Assembly (NCBI GenBank): GCA_943704425.1
Contig: CALSCP010001653.1
Span: forward strand, 1-62,249
Direction: 5' to 3'
Origin: Ministeria vibrans ATCC 50519
Taxonomy: Eukaryota > Opisthokonta > Filasterea
Length of the DNA: 62,249 bases
A program made the translations under genes and the position numbers. The first letter of the stretch is position 1. Every line of letters begins with the position of its first letter. Below, piece after piece: positions 45,031 through 57,130 of the stretch. Under the pieces are notes generated by a model that was not told the DNA's origin, searched no databases, and was given only the letters and a program-made list of their open reading frames with translations.

Positions 45031-46680
45031 ATGTCGTCGCACTCGTCCGACTCGGAATACGAGTACGACAACATCGATGAGGACCACGATGCCAACGCCT
45101 TCCTCCACGTGCCTGCTGCACTTGACATTCCCCAAGCGGGCCCCGTCCTCGCCCTGACCGAGTCAGCAAGCGCAGAGCAGAGTGTGCGCGCGACAGTCAC
45201 AGTCGACGAAGACGGCAACGCCCTCAGCGCTCCAGCGCGGGCACGCGACGAGGCGCAAGACGCGCTCTTTCTTGCTTGGTTCGACGAACTCCTAGAGGAC
45301 GAGCCCGAGGCGTCCGACGATGGCGCGGCCGAGCAGCAGGCAATGGATGAATTATCCGTCCATTTGCGGAGACTGCTTCCCTCGACCACGACGAATATCG
45401 CGCTCCAGCTGAGCGGCGACGCTCACGTGACTCTGCACAATGTACCACAGTCACTTGTCGAGAGGTGTGCTCTCTTTGCGAGCGCCTTACACGGAGACTG
45501 GGCTGAGACGGCAACCCGTCGCATTGTGTTGCCGCGCGACCTTGGCTTCTGCGTCGGCTTTGTCGCCGCGCTCCTGTGGGCGCTCGATCGCGACAACGAC
45601 TGTTCGCTTGTGATTCGTCCCGAGATTGTCGTGCGGTCGCTCTACGCGTCACATTACCTGGGGCTCACGGCCATGTATGAGCGTGTGGTGGAGGCTCTTG
45701 ACGACAGTCTCTGCGTCGACAACTGTTGCTTTCTCCTTACGTGTGCGTCGGAGCTGCCGGCACAGCGCCTTCGAGCACGCGCGTATGCCCTTGTCGTAGC
45801 CAATGTGGCGACCCTGAGTGGTACGCCGGATTTTGAAGAGATACCCACCTCCGCTCGCGTCGAAATGTTGCTCTTCCAACGCATCAGCGAGAATACACCC
45901 AAGATTTTCGGCAACTCAACGACCTTCTCGCACTGTGACGATGACACTCTGTCAGTACACGAAGCACTTGCAATTCTACGTGAGGCTCATCGGGATCAGG
46001 CTGAGGACCTCCGAGAGGCCCGTGAGCGCGTCCATGGCGATCCCGTCGTGTCCCAGTGGGTACGCGAGCGCGAGCGCTTTCTCAATCGCCTTCGTCTTTT
46101 CATCGACGAGCACGAAGCGCTTCTCTTGAGCATCGCACAAGAAAAAGAGCAGGCGACAGAGGAGGCAAGTACGGATAATGGGAGGGAGACGGAGGGGCGG
46201 GAGAAGGAACCCGTCTCGTGGCTCACGCGACGGCGTCCACCGCCCACCTTTGAATTGCGTCGTCAGATCTCTGTCGAAGCCCAAAAGTGGCGCAGTGAGC
46301 ACACGGGGTTGGATGTCGTCGGTACTGTTGACACCACCACTGACTCAACTGGACCATCGTCAGTCTCCTCCGATGAGAACGCGCGTCGCATCCGCTCACT
46401 CATTGCCAATGAAGAGTACGCACGCGCAGCTGACACAGTCGCCCAGTGCGCGTCCACACTCACCTCCAGCGACTGCGACCGTCTCCTCAAGAGTTCTCTT
46501 TCCCAAGGCGGACCGCGCGCCTTGCCCACCGTAACAGCCCTTCTGCGTGTCCGAGCACAGCCGCACGTTGCCATGGAGGCGGCACGTGCCTGTGACCGCG
46601 CAGACGGTGCTGCGTCCACCTCTCCCTGCGTTGCCATGGTCGCACGTGCCCTCCTGCTGCTCAACAAGCAACCGCAGTAG
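45031..46680 (+). CDS. BTB/POZ-domain protein with acidic N-terminus and coiled coil
   Basis: Single exon, 549 residues, from ATG 45031. The first ~120 residues are acidic and Ser-rich (HSSDSEYEYDNIDEDHD). Residues ~130-270 have a BTB-like pattern: ALQLSGDAHVTLHN, CALFASALHGDWAET, then RIVLPRDLGFCVGFVAALLW and VVRSLYASHYLGLTAM, followed by BACK-like helices (DNCCFLLTCASEL, LRARAYALVVANV). The second half is charged and helical (VRERERFLNRLRLFI, SIAQEKEQ), ending in an Ala-rich helical tail. BTB proteins often act as cullin-3 substrate adaptors or as oligomerisation modules. The partner is unknown and the domain is divergent, so the call rests on pattern rather than on a diagnostic motif. Confidence 0.6.
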   Translation: MSSHSSDSEYEYDNIDEDHDANAFLHVPAALDIPQAGPVLALTESASAEQSVRATVTVDEDGNALSAPARARDEAQDALFLAWFDELLEDEPEASDDGAAEQQAMDELSVHLRRLLPSTTTNIALQLSGDAHVTLHNVPQSLVERCALFASALHGDWAETATRRIVLPRDLGFCVGFVAALLWALDRDNDCSLVIRPEIVVRSLYASHYLGLTAMYERVVEALDDSLCVDNCCFLLTCASELPAQRLRARAYALVVANVATLSGTPDFEEIPTSARVEMLLFQRISENTPKIFGNSTTFSHCDDDTLSVHEALAILREAHRDQAEDLREARERVHGDPVVSQWVRERERFLNRLRLFIDEHEALLLSIAQEKEQATEEASTDNGRETEGREKEPVSWLTRRRPPPTFELRRQISVEAQKWRSEHTGLDVVGTVDTTTDSTGPSSVSSDENARRIRSLIANEEYARAADTVAQCASTLTSSDCDRLLKSSLSQGGPRALPTVTALLRVRAQPHVAMEAARACDRADGAASTSPCVAMVARALLLLNKQPQ

Positions 46681-46691
46681 TAGAATTCAGA

Positions 46692-46693
<2 letters not shown>

Positions 46694-46724
<31 letters not shown>
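46694..46724. repeat. (CT)n tract after the BTB-gene stop
   Basis: A CT dinucleotide run begins about 14 bases after the stop at 46678-46680, in the short convergent spacer. Confidence 0.9.
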
Positions 46725-46729
<5 letters not shown>

Positions 46730-46770
46730 GTCACTGACACAAATAAATATTATGTTCATTATTTTATTTG

Positions 46771-49745
46771 TTATTTGGATGATTTTTTCACAAGAGGTAA
46801 TTTAAGAGCACTCATAATGGTATCTGAAGGATCGTGATGGACAAGCCACTCGGTGGGAAGGGCAGTGCGGGGAGAGACGAGGCGGTCGAGATCAAAGTTG
46901 GCGTGGTCCGCGCCGGCAAGGGCGAGGCGGACACGGTGGTGGGCGCGGAAGCGGTAGCTGACGGGCTCGAGGGCAAGATCGACGCGGTGGCGGACGTGAG
47001 GGCGCAAGGGGCTGTTGAGGGCACGCGTGAGAGGTCGGAAGAAGGGGTCGATGTACCAAGGGTGTGGGTCGGGCTGGGTCGTCGAAGGGCTTTGCGGCTG
47101 GTTGGAGGCGAGCAGGACGCCCTCGGTGACGTATCGCACATCGCCCGTGGGGAGCACGTCTTCCAGGTAGACAAAAAGGGGCAGATCGGTTGCATTGCCA
47201 ATCTCAAGAGTGAGACGCAGCAGAGGGGAGCCGGTCATGGTGACGCCTTGCTTAAGTGGCTCGCTCGTAAACGTGAGCAGCTTCTTGTCGGCGAGCTTGC
47301 GGTCGTGGTACACCACCGGCTTGCCCATGAACTGTTGAACGAGATGCCAACGAGTGACGCGGCCCGACGTTGCCGTGTAGTCGACGGTGTAGGGAGTGGT
47401 CGAGCTGGTGAGGGGTCGAATGGGCGTAAGACGGTTCCCTTGGTCGAGGTAGAGTGTGCTGTGCTCGAGTTGGACCGACGTGAGCGACGGGGGTGAACTC
47501 AGCTTGCCGTCGGGAGCCTTGACGCGCGGCATTGGCCGCGGCGGGAAAGTCGCCGACGATTGCCACTTGTCGGCGTCCATGGTAAAGTAGCGCACTGGGG
47601 GTATCTTGGGCCCGCCAACGCAGGCACGGGACGACGTGGGCGCACCGGGGGAGGTGTCGATTGCGTCGAGGCACGAGAAGAAATCAACCACCTCGCGCCA
47701 TGCGTCAAAGCAGGCGCGGGTAGTGTGCTCGCTGAGCGAGGGAGAACAGGCACGACGTGCGCCGTGGGTCCAGGGTCCCAAGACCACGCGCGAGTTGGCG
47801 GGTGTGAGGTGCTCGTGCAGGCGCATGGTCGAGCGCACACTCGTCGAGTCGTAGTAGCCGCCCAGAAGAAGTGTCTTGGTTCCTTTCTCCCTCAGATGCG
47901 ACACGACACGCGCACTGATGCCCAAATCAATGGGTCGCAGCGGCAATTTCGTGACGGGATCATAGGTGAGTGTGTCATCCTTGAAGTGTACACGCTTCGC
48001 CTCGTACGCTGCTGTCATGTTCCAATTGGATGCGTGTGCCTCGACTGCACGCGCAAACGAACGGCCGTAGCCGGGCACAGGCGCCGCACCGTCAAAGAGA
48101 AGTCGAGAGAGCAGATGAGCAACGAGTGGCACATCAAGGGAGCGCGGGTAAGGGAGGTTCTGCTCAAGTGCGTGTGTGGCAAGCTGGTACTCGTGCGCAA
48201 AGGCACGGTTGTACAGACCACCGGGCGTGAACAGATCAGCGTACAAATCAACAGGCGAGAACATGATGGAAATGCCATCGAGATGTGTCTTGCTGGCCGT
48301 CAGAGCCGACGTGAGACCATCGTATGAGATGCCCGCCATAAAAAGCTTATTCTTGTAAAAGGGAAACCCTTTGACATGCTCAATTACCCGCACAATGTCG
48401 TCCAGTTCCTGATCCGACAGATCCACTGAACGCGAGCCGGACGACGCCCCCGTGCCACGGACGTCAAGCGAGACCACCGCAAAGCCCCGTGGCACAGCCT
48501 CCTGCAAGGTACAAGTAAGCAAACCAGTGAGAGGAGTACGATCAAGTAAGAGTGCGAGTTGAAAAAAAGTAAGGTCAAATTGTAAAGTAGTTAATGACGC
48601 ACGGTGTAGAGTTGTGACTGGAACACAAGGTGGTGAGTGGGAGTGTGAAGCACGAGCGTGCATCTATATTTATATTATGTGTGTGTGCAAGTGTATCCCT
48701 ACTTGAATGAGGTTGAGGACACGAGCGGGAAAGCAGTAGACTGACGAGATGCCAAGGAAGTCAAATTGAGGCGCAAACTTGCGTCGTTTCAGACAGCGGT
48801 TGTAGCGAGTCGCGACAAGGATGACGGGGAACTTGCGTTTGCTCTCGACAGTTTCATCTTTAGACTCGGGCGGCGGAAGGAAGAGGTCAAAGGCGATGCG
48901 AGCACCGCTGTCCTCTTTGGTGAGGAACGACGCAAAGGCAAACTTGTCGAGAAACTTGGCATCGACGGCAGGACCGGCTGAGGTGGACTGCCAGCGCGCA
49001 CAGTCGTTCTGGTACATCGAGGGGCGGTCAAAGAGCAGCAGGGCGAGGCGCTCCTTGACGTCGCGCTGGTGCGTGATGGCCAGCACACACAGTGCGCCCA
49101 CAAGGAGCAGGCTGAGACGGCGTCCAGTGCCGCGCACGGCTGCTGCCACGGCCGCAAACGCATACGCGACCACCCCAACGCCGTTGATCACAACTGCCGC
49201 CTGCCACAACACCGTCGACGGCGACGGCGCTCTACGAGACAGGAGAGGTCGACTAAGTCAGTGCGAGTTATTATTTATTATTAATTAGTATTGCTGTGTG
49301 TAACCACAAAAACGAAAAAAGCGAAAGACATAGCGAAAGGAATGAGTGGAGTAAATCGCAAGGCAACTTACGGGTCGACGGAAGGGACGCCGAGCAAGAC
49401 GGCAACGGCGGGATGGAGCGAGAGGAAGTCGGCGGGGGAGCTGAGGAGCTGTTCAGCGAGTCCGCGAATCAGCAGTGATCGCACGACGATCAGCGCCTGT
49501 GCGAAACGCAGTCCCAGGAGCATCGTGCGCGTCGTGGGCGACTGCGCGCGCTCCACTGCGCGTGCCAAGACGGTGCTGGAGGCAGCCAGCGCACTGAACA
49601 GCACGGCAAGGGCGAAGGGCGGCGCAGGGGGCGGAGAGTCGGGCGCCGACGCAAACAGCGAGCCAGGCTGATCGCGCACCTGCGCCGCAACCGCATACAC
49701 CCACACAAGTAAGGTGTGCACTGTCAGTAGTGTCGTGCCGATCAT
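46771..49745 (-). CDS. CocE/NonD-type (peptidase S15) alpha/beta hydrolase with multi-span N-terminal membrane region
   Basis: Exons 49372-49745, 48703-49231 and 46771-48501 (minus strand) give 877 residues. The first ~190 residues contain about five hydrophobic segments (for example LLTVHTLLVWVYAVA and VVINGVGVVAYAFAAVAAA). The catalytic part has GARIAFDLFLPP, PVILVATRYNR, SLDVRGTGAS, the nucleophile elbow AGISYDG (Ser about residue 360), LLLGGYYD (Asp) and LGPWTHGARR (His), followed by the jelly-roll C-terminal domain typical of X-Pro dipeptidyl peptidase/cocaine esterase relatives. The enzyme is therefore a membrane-anchored acyl or peptide hydrolase. Most family members are soluble, so the membrane N-terminus is notable. 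The substrate is unknown. Confidence 0.87.
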
Positions 49746-50040
49746 AAAAATATAATTATATTCTTTTAAGGTTAAAATATTTAAAATCGAATACTAAAAC
49801 CAATCAACAGCAAAACTGAAGAAACCGAATGAAGCCAAATACAGGTGTAAGAAGTCAGAGCAGATTTAGAGTACTAGAGTAGCATATATAATGCTTACGC
49901 CATTAATGATATTAGTATAATTTATTATGATTCTAATTGTTATTGTTTTTCTTTACTTCATTTGTGTACAGAACTATTCATTTCAGATCTTATTCATTAC
50001 TCCTACAATAAACAATCATTTACATTATACTCGATTTCTT

Positions 50041-53000
50041 TCATGCCTGACACACCGCCTCAATGTCAACGACAAGTGTATCGTGAGGCGTTCGCTGAAC
50101 ACACACGCGGCAGCGATAGCGACCCACTCGCTCAGGCGAAAACACTGCCTTGAGCAGCGTGTTCGACACCGCCTCAATGGCAAATGCCTCCTTGTGATTG
50201 TGCTCCACCTGTACCGTCCCACGGCCCCTCTTGATCTCTGAACCCTGTGTGAGTTGGAGGTAGAGTGTCGATGCACGCTTCTCCACCGCCGGCAACGCTC
50301 GCTTCAACTTCAAGTCGCCCGTGCGCTCGGTCGTTGCACCACCCGACGCAATGGCCAGTGCCCCCTGACGATATTCAATGATCTCAAGTGCGCTCTGAAG
50401 CTGATCGTTGTGCTCCGGCAACGACACACTCGTGGTCAATGGACCCGCTCCCAGACGTGTGTTCCATCTCAGAGTCTCACAGCAAGGACGCGGAAGGGTA
50501 CTCAGAGCCGAGAAGAGCACAGAGAATTCGCCAGTAGACGCACAGTGGAGGTGAAGCTCGCACCAGTGCCGTCCAGGCGTAAGCGGAAGGAACCGCACAG
50601 GGACGCGCGCCGTCTCGTGTGGTCCCAGGGTGACCGGCACAGCGCGCTGGCCACACAACTCAAAGGCAGAGGGTGCAGGCGCACTCGAGATTAGTGTACT
50701 CGTGGTTCCAGCGCGCATCGTCTCGTCACTCTGAGTTTTCATGTTCTGCTTTGTTGCCTCCGCCTCGACCCTTTTCTTCTTCCTCGTCGTCGTCATCGTC
50801 GTTTTGTTGTTCTTCTTCTTGCTCGTCTGTGGCGCAGTGCACGGTCGCAGGGACACGCCAAAGGCGCCGGCAGAAGCAAAGGGGTTCGTGATGTCGACAT
50901 GGACGACTAGTGACTCGTAGCATGCGCTGACATGGGACGTGTCATCATGAGGTGCTGTTGGCTCTGCAGACGTTTGGAAGGAACTCGCAGGTGCATACAG
51001 TTCAAAGGTGAGTGGAGACGGTGCTGAGCCGGTGAGGAGCTCCTGACGTGAGAGGGACTGCCGTGTGACGTCGAGCGAGAAGTCGGGTGGCGCACAGTCG
51101 TCGGGTAAGAGCATGAGCAGCGCACGCTGCTCGACACTTGCAAAACGGGCGGTGTACACGACAGGAAGCAGGGTATGCTTGCCCCCGCTGGCAACCGAGA
51201 CGGACGTGAGTGTGGGGTCGCGCAGACTGAAACTGGGCGAGCCCGTCAGGCGGATGGTGTAGGCGGTGGCGCGCGTGCGGCGGTTCCACAGCTCAATCTG
51301 CATTTCCTGCTGTGCTCCAGGTGTCTGGAGGGCATCAAAAGTGACACGCTGCTGCGGGATCATATGGGGCAGGGTGAGAAAAAGGTGAGTGCAGAGAAGG
51401 GCAATGTGGCACGGCTCGGGCTCGAGCAGGTCTGTGCTTGTGAGAGGGAAGAGGTCCAGGAGGCCCAAGTGACGCATGGTGCTCACAATGCAGTCGGCAT
51501 TGCGACGAAGGTGCTCGCGCGTGTCGCACACGTCGACCATGTGTGGTGCAATACGCGTCGCGTGCACATCGGGAACGTGGGCAGTGAGCACTCGCGCGAG
51601 CACACGACCGTCGACAAGGTCGTGCATCAACGAGCGAACGGGCTGTTCCGCTCCGCTACATTGCGCGAGCCACTGACAGAGCAGCTGTTCTCCGGACATC
51701 GACTCATTCAAATCAGTCGTAGTGCTGCTGTCACCACCACCTGCATGACGTGCAAGTCGTACCAAGGCTTGCTGGTAGGCTACAGGGGTGACACGAGCAA
51801 TGTGAAAGACGCGAACAATCTGTGCGAGCACCATGAGCCACGACTCGCGACTCACCGCCACGTGCGCCTCGTGCATCACATGCTCATAGTACGCCTCGTA
51901 GCGGTCTGTGCCAACAAGGAGCGCCGAGTGCCGTCGTTGGTCGTTCCACTCGCCAAACGCACTGAAAGACAGGAGGAATTCGGGTCGCACGGTGCTCAAG
52001 TGCGCTCCGTGCTGCTTGAGAAAGCTCAACATTGTCTCGTACATGTCGCAAAGAGGGAGTGTCTCAACGTCATAATTACACGTCGACACACCGCGACCTT
52101 TACCCTTCAGTGTTTCTTGAGCCTTCAAATGCTGCGCATGTAACTTGGGAATGTACACGCCACTAAGATGGCGCACAATCTCAAAGACCATTTGGCCCGT
52201 GTTGTCGTCGACAAACGCCGCCGGAATACTCACTGCGCGCGTCTCACTGTACACATAAATGCTGATCCAGCGCTCGAGTGTTGCACACGCGCGCTCGACT
52301 ACACGATAGCCGTCTGTGTGCTCCTCCCGCGCAACAATCACACCGGCGAGCACAGTGGCGCGTCGTGCAGTGCCACCAGTCGTCGCTGAAGTCAAGCGCG
52401 CATGATAGGAAACGAGCGAGAAGACAGACGTGTCGACGAGCCCCGACACAGGCAGGGTGGTACACAATTGATCGGTGTGTGCGTCGTAGAACTCAACGAG
52501 CACAGTGAAGGAGACACTGTGTGGCGCCGCGAGTGATACAACGACTCTGAGTGTGCCGTCGTCGACTGTCTTGTCGAATGTGTTGTGTTCCGCAACGAAC
52601 GAGATGTGCAGTGGAATGCGCTTGCAATCGGCTGGCGAGCGAGCAACAAGGGTACGCGATGGACTGGGTGCGTTGGTCATGAGACGCACCATGCCTGTGG
52701 TGGTCGTGCGGAGGGGCACGGGCGGAAGTATAAGATGGGGCATGTCAAAGAAGACGGTGGGTGTCTCGCATGTGATGGTGACGGGCACGAGTGAGCACGA
52801 CTGAGTTGACAACGGTGAAACACTGGAGGTGCACGGGGTGTACTGAAAGGCGAGTGTTGCCCGATGGTTTCCCACCGTCGAGGCAGTGGCAGACACACGT
52901 AGGTGCTGCGAATCGCGGCACGCGAGCATGCCGGACATCTCGGACAGGGAGAAGAGCCCATTGTCGTTGTTCAACAGGGACACTGTCCAGCGGAGCGCGT

Positions 53001-56000
53001 GCTCCTTGTCGACGTTGGACAGCGTGAGCGTTTTGGTGAGCACGTGCGGTGCGTTGCAATTCGCCGTACGCAGCACCTCACGACCAAAGTCGACGTTGCT
53101 ACTGTCGATGGCGAGCATTTGATGACGGGTGCGCGCCGAGACGAGTGCCTCGGCGGCAGGAGGGTCGTAAGGACGGCCGCTAGCAAGGAGGAGGCGCAGG
53201 GGAAAGGAGTAGGCTGTGTCGGCGAGCGACGGAGTGCAGCAGATGCGCAGTTGCATTGCTTGTGCTGTGGGAGGCACTTGAATGCGATAGAGATTGAGCG
53301 TCTCGTCTCGCGTCAGTTTGCCGCTCAGACGCAGTTCCCGGTTGGTCGTGAGTGCACGTCCACTCTCAAAGATGTCCTCCTCGGCAAGTGCCAGTTCGAA
53401 GTCAGGTTGATCCGTGAGATCCACAATCACATGGGCGGGGATACGGCTGCGATTGGACAGTGACAAAGGGACGCTTGTTGTGTGGCCCAGCACCACCTCG
53501 TCAAAGGTGTACTCGTCTTCGCCCAGTTCAAGGGTGGGCACGTCGACCGAGGCAGTGACGCGCACAGGCAGTGGCTCAGCTGCACCGCGCACAAGCACAC
53601 TGAAGGCGGTGTCGATGCGCGCACGACTGGTCGGCACCACGGTCACTACAAGGGTGACCGAGCCACCGGCCACCACACGACCCGCGTCGGGCTGCAACCT
53701 GCAAACGGACGACGACCCTGGCGAATTGTATGGTGATGATTGCGCGGCAAAGGTGAATGCGTGTTTGCCACGATTGACCAACGAGATGGAGCGTTCTGTC
53801 TTGGAGCGCAGTGGAATCACCCCCAAGTCGATGTGTTGCAGAGAGAGCGTCGCGGTGCCCGGATGAATGGCACTGCGGCATGCCACGGAGACCACTTCGC
53901 CGCCGAGAAGGTAGAGTTGTAACGACTGAGAGCAGACGTGTGCACTCTTGAGCGCCTCACGTACGTCCATGGTGACCACACACTCGAGTGTATCGTCGGT
54001 GGCAATTGTGCCGTAGCGTGGCTCCACGTTGAAGGCACTTTCTTCGACCTCGTGCGACATGAGTTTCTTGGCAACCGCCGTGAATCGTTCGGCCGAGACT
54101 GCCGACGCCAGTGATAAATCTTGTGCGGCCGCATGTGATGCCGACGGTGGCAACCAGCAGAAGAGAGCGGCACTGGTGTGCGACGGATTACGCACAACGA
54201 GAGGCTCATGCAAGCACAGCGTGGTTGCAGGGGTGTCGCTGTGGAAGCGAAAGACAAGGCTGGGTGAGGACAGGTGGACGCACGCGGCAACAGCAGTTGC
54301 ATCAATGGCAATGTCGCGCTGGTGTCGCCCGTTGATGGTAACGCGAGCGGAGACGCCTACAAGTGCACCTGAGGCAACACTAGGCGCATAGGCGAGGGTG
54401 AAGGAGGCGATGGCGTGCGCCGGCAAACACTGTGTGTCGATGCCGACAATGGACAAGTCGGGGTGGGCAACAGCCACGGCTATGAGCACGGCCTGGTCGA
54501 GGTCGTTGGCAAACGAAAAGGACTGTGCTTGGCTGGTGAGCACAAACGTGTCGCCGAACACAATGTTGGTGGTGGAGAAGACTACGGCGCGCAGTTGGGG
54601 TGCAGTGAGTACACGGGAACAAGCAATCTCGTCGAGAGGCGCCGGTTCGCTTGGGTGCACAGTCCTCTCGGAAGTGAGAAGATTAAGATTAAGATCGCGT
54701 GACGGGGAGCTGGCAAGGAGCTGGAGCATGGCAGTGCTGGTGCGGCGGGAGTGATGGGGGAGAGTATGTGTATAGCTGGTGCGGTGAATGACGGCCGACG
54801 AGTGTCGAGTGGTGTTTGTGGAAGGGTTAGTAGTGGTGGTGGTGGTCGTGGAGGAGGAGGAGGAGGGATCGGGAATGAATGCACGGGTGTGATTCTGTGC
54901 CGGTGGCAGTCTCAAGGGGGGGCTAGCGAGGCCGCTGCCGGGCTCCATTCCAATGTCAATCGAGTCCTGATGACTTGTAGCTGTTGTTGCCGCTGTACGT
55001 TGGCGACGTTCACTGCTGGTGCGCAAGTATCGAATGTAGCGATCGCGATTGCGAGCGCTCTGGTGCCGTTGTTGGGGACTGAGTTGGTCTGCGGTGGAGG
55101 CAGTGACGCGCGGAAGAAATGAAGTCGAAGGAACGGCACGAGTGGACAGGGGCACTGGTGTGGTTGACGAAGTACCGGTGAGGTGAAGAGTGCGCGAGGC
55201 AAGACCGCGTGCAAGAGAGACGGTGAGACGAGCGGAGAGTGCGCCGAGTTGTTTGGGTGCAAATGTGACGGTGATGGAGCGGTGTGCGTTGGCGGAGACA
55301 CTTGCGCCGTGATGAGGAGAGCAGTGGAAGTGTGCCGAGCGGTCAATGTGAAAGTCAATGGGAAGTAGAGTGTTGTGGTTGTGGAGTGTGACGTTGAGTG
55401 AAGTGGTGGCGCCGGGGGCAGTCGTGGGAAAGGTGAGACGCGCAGGGTCAAGTGAGACGTGTACTGCGGTGGCTGTGCCGCTTGCCAGTAGCTCAATGGT
55501 GTTGGTTGAGCCAAACGCGGCTATTTCCATGCGTGTTACAATAGTTTGGTCCGGGGGCGGTTTTCGTGCGTGTTTCCAAGGCGAAATAAAAAACGACGAC
55601 GAGTTGTCAGAGAAGGTTGTGTTTAGGAGGGGAGTAAACGCGAGGCGGATGGGCGACGAGGAGTGTGGGCCAATCTCGCCTTCGGGAGTGATTGCGGCAA
55701 TGGCATCGTCGTGTTGGGCCTGCTGGACGTCGGGGAGCAAGAGGAATTTGATGGTACGAGGACCGTGGTTGTGGAGGAGCGCCGCGCGTGTCGTCGACTG
55801 GCCATAGTAGACGGCGTCAAAGTGCAGCTCCGTGAGGGGTGTTGATGGGTCGCCGACGCTTGTGATGCGCAACGACTCGCTTGCAACCGTGCCTACAAGA
55901 CGTACACAAGAGGGCGCGGCGAGCGACGAGTCTGCCTGTAGTTGCAGAAAAATGCCACGTAACGAACGATCTTCAGTGGTGTCCACGGCGACACGCATGG

Positions 56001-56720
56001 TTGTGGATTCGCCTGGTTGCAGTGCACAGTAGGCGGGCATGGTGCTGACGGTGCCTGCTGCCTCTGTGGGTTCAGTGCGCACTGTGATGGCGCCCTTCTC
56101 ACGCCCTGTGTTTGTGATGCGCACCGGCAGCAGCGGACATTGCTCACCGCGCACCAGCATGCCAAAATCCAGAGTGCCTGGCAGCACTTGAAAGTGAGCG
56201 GCGGGCGCCAGAGCAACAATGGGAACCACGAGGGGTGAAGATTCGTCGCCGTTGCCCGTGCTCAGGGTGAGCACGTCGGCAGCAGTGCTGCGCTGATTGA
56301 AATTGATTTTGCCTAGGGAGCTTGAATGAAGAGCAAAAGTGACGCGAAAGCACAGTTCCATGCCGGGCGCCAGCACGACCGGTTCATCGATGGGTATCGA
56401 TGGAGTCGTTGGTAATGTCTTTACGGGTGTGGCGGCAATCAGTTCCTTCACGCTGATTCGGCTGACCCAGAAGCACTGAAAGAGGGACGATGGTTGTCAA
56501 GGCGACCGGTTATATACTGGCTTACCTTGGCTTGGGGCATGGTTACTTTGACGCGCTTGAGGCATTTGCTCACATTTTGTATTCTCAGAAACTTGGTGAC
56601 GGGCGGGTGGTCGGGAGTGGTGCCCTGAGGGAGATGGAGACAAATAAGCAAAGAAAATTAAAATTTGATGTTTGTTTGTACTTCGAATTCGAGTGAGACA
56701 GGCGATGCCCGCAAGGACAT
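50041..56720 (-). CDS. CFAP47-like ciliary protein (ASH/MSP-type Ig repeats with a calponin-homology domain)
   Basis: Exons 56682-56720, 56526-56624 and 50041-56475 (minus strand) give 2190 residues, with a final exon of over 6.4 kb. Many Hydin/ASH-type beta-sandwich repeats are visible (LPGTLDFGMLVRGEQC with RITNTG; IDLGVIPLRSKTERSISLVN; VDFGREVLRTANC with LTLSNV). A calponin-homology-like segment lies at about residues 1640-1745 (LLCQWLAQCSG, LMHDLVDGRVLARVL, CHIALLCTHLFL), again followed by Ig repeats. This combination matches CFAP47 (formerly CHDC2), a motile-cilium axonemal protein that is longer in humans. It is evidence that the organism builds flagella. A Lys-rich insertion near 50760-50830 and a low-complexity Thr/Ser stretch near 54800-54860 interrupt the repeats. 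The start is the first Met of a short exon with good splice sites; extra upstream exons are possible. Confidence 0.82.
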
Positions 56721-56772
56721 CTCGGGCAGTGCAAAGTAAGTATCAAGTAGAGTATAATTAATTAATTATTAA

Positions 56773-56829
<57 letters not shown>

Positions 56830-57004
56830 TAATAGGAAAGTCGAGAGTTGTACTCAATGTCAAAACAAAACTATAATATACAAAACAAAGAGCATATGAT
56901 AAGAAAATAATAAGAAAATGATTAATAGAGAATCGAGAGCTAAATAATAATAGAAGAAAAAGAATCGAGAAATGTACTGAATCTCAATAATAATATTATA
57001 ATAT

Positions 57005-57077
<73 letters not shown>

Positions 57078-57130
57078 GTAATAGTAATAGTAGTAATAAT
57101 ACTAATAAATTTATTTTATATATTTTTGTA
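56721..57130. repeat. Two (TAA)n arrays in the spacer between CFAP47-like and TBC1D9-like genes
   Basis: Near-perfect TAA/AAT triplets at about 56776-56826 and 57009-57077 with AT-rich filler. No gene is supported. Both flanking genes are on the minus strand, so this is the promoter of the CFAP47-like gene and the 3' flank of the TBC gene. Confidence 0.9.

Noticed and set aside
47560-48327. 255-codon plus-strand frame opposite the S15 hydrolase
   Set aside because: Antisense shadow of the catalytic exon; no family resemblance.
51175-52143. 322-codon plus-strand frame opposite CFAP47-like
   Set aside because: Antisense shadow of a conserved ASH/CH region with no recognisable features.
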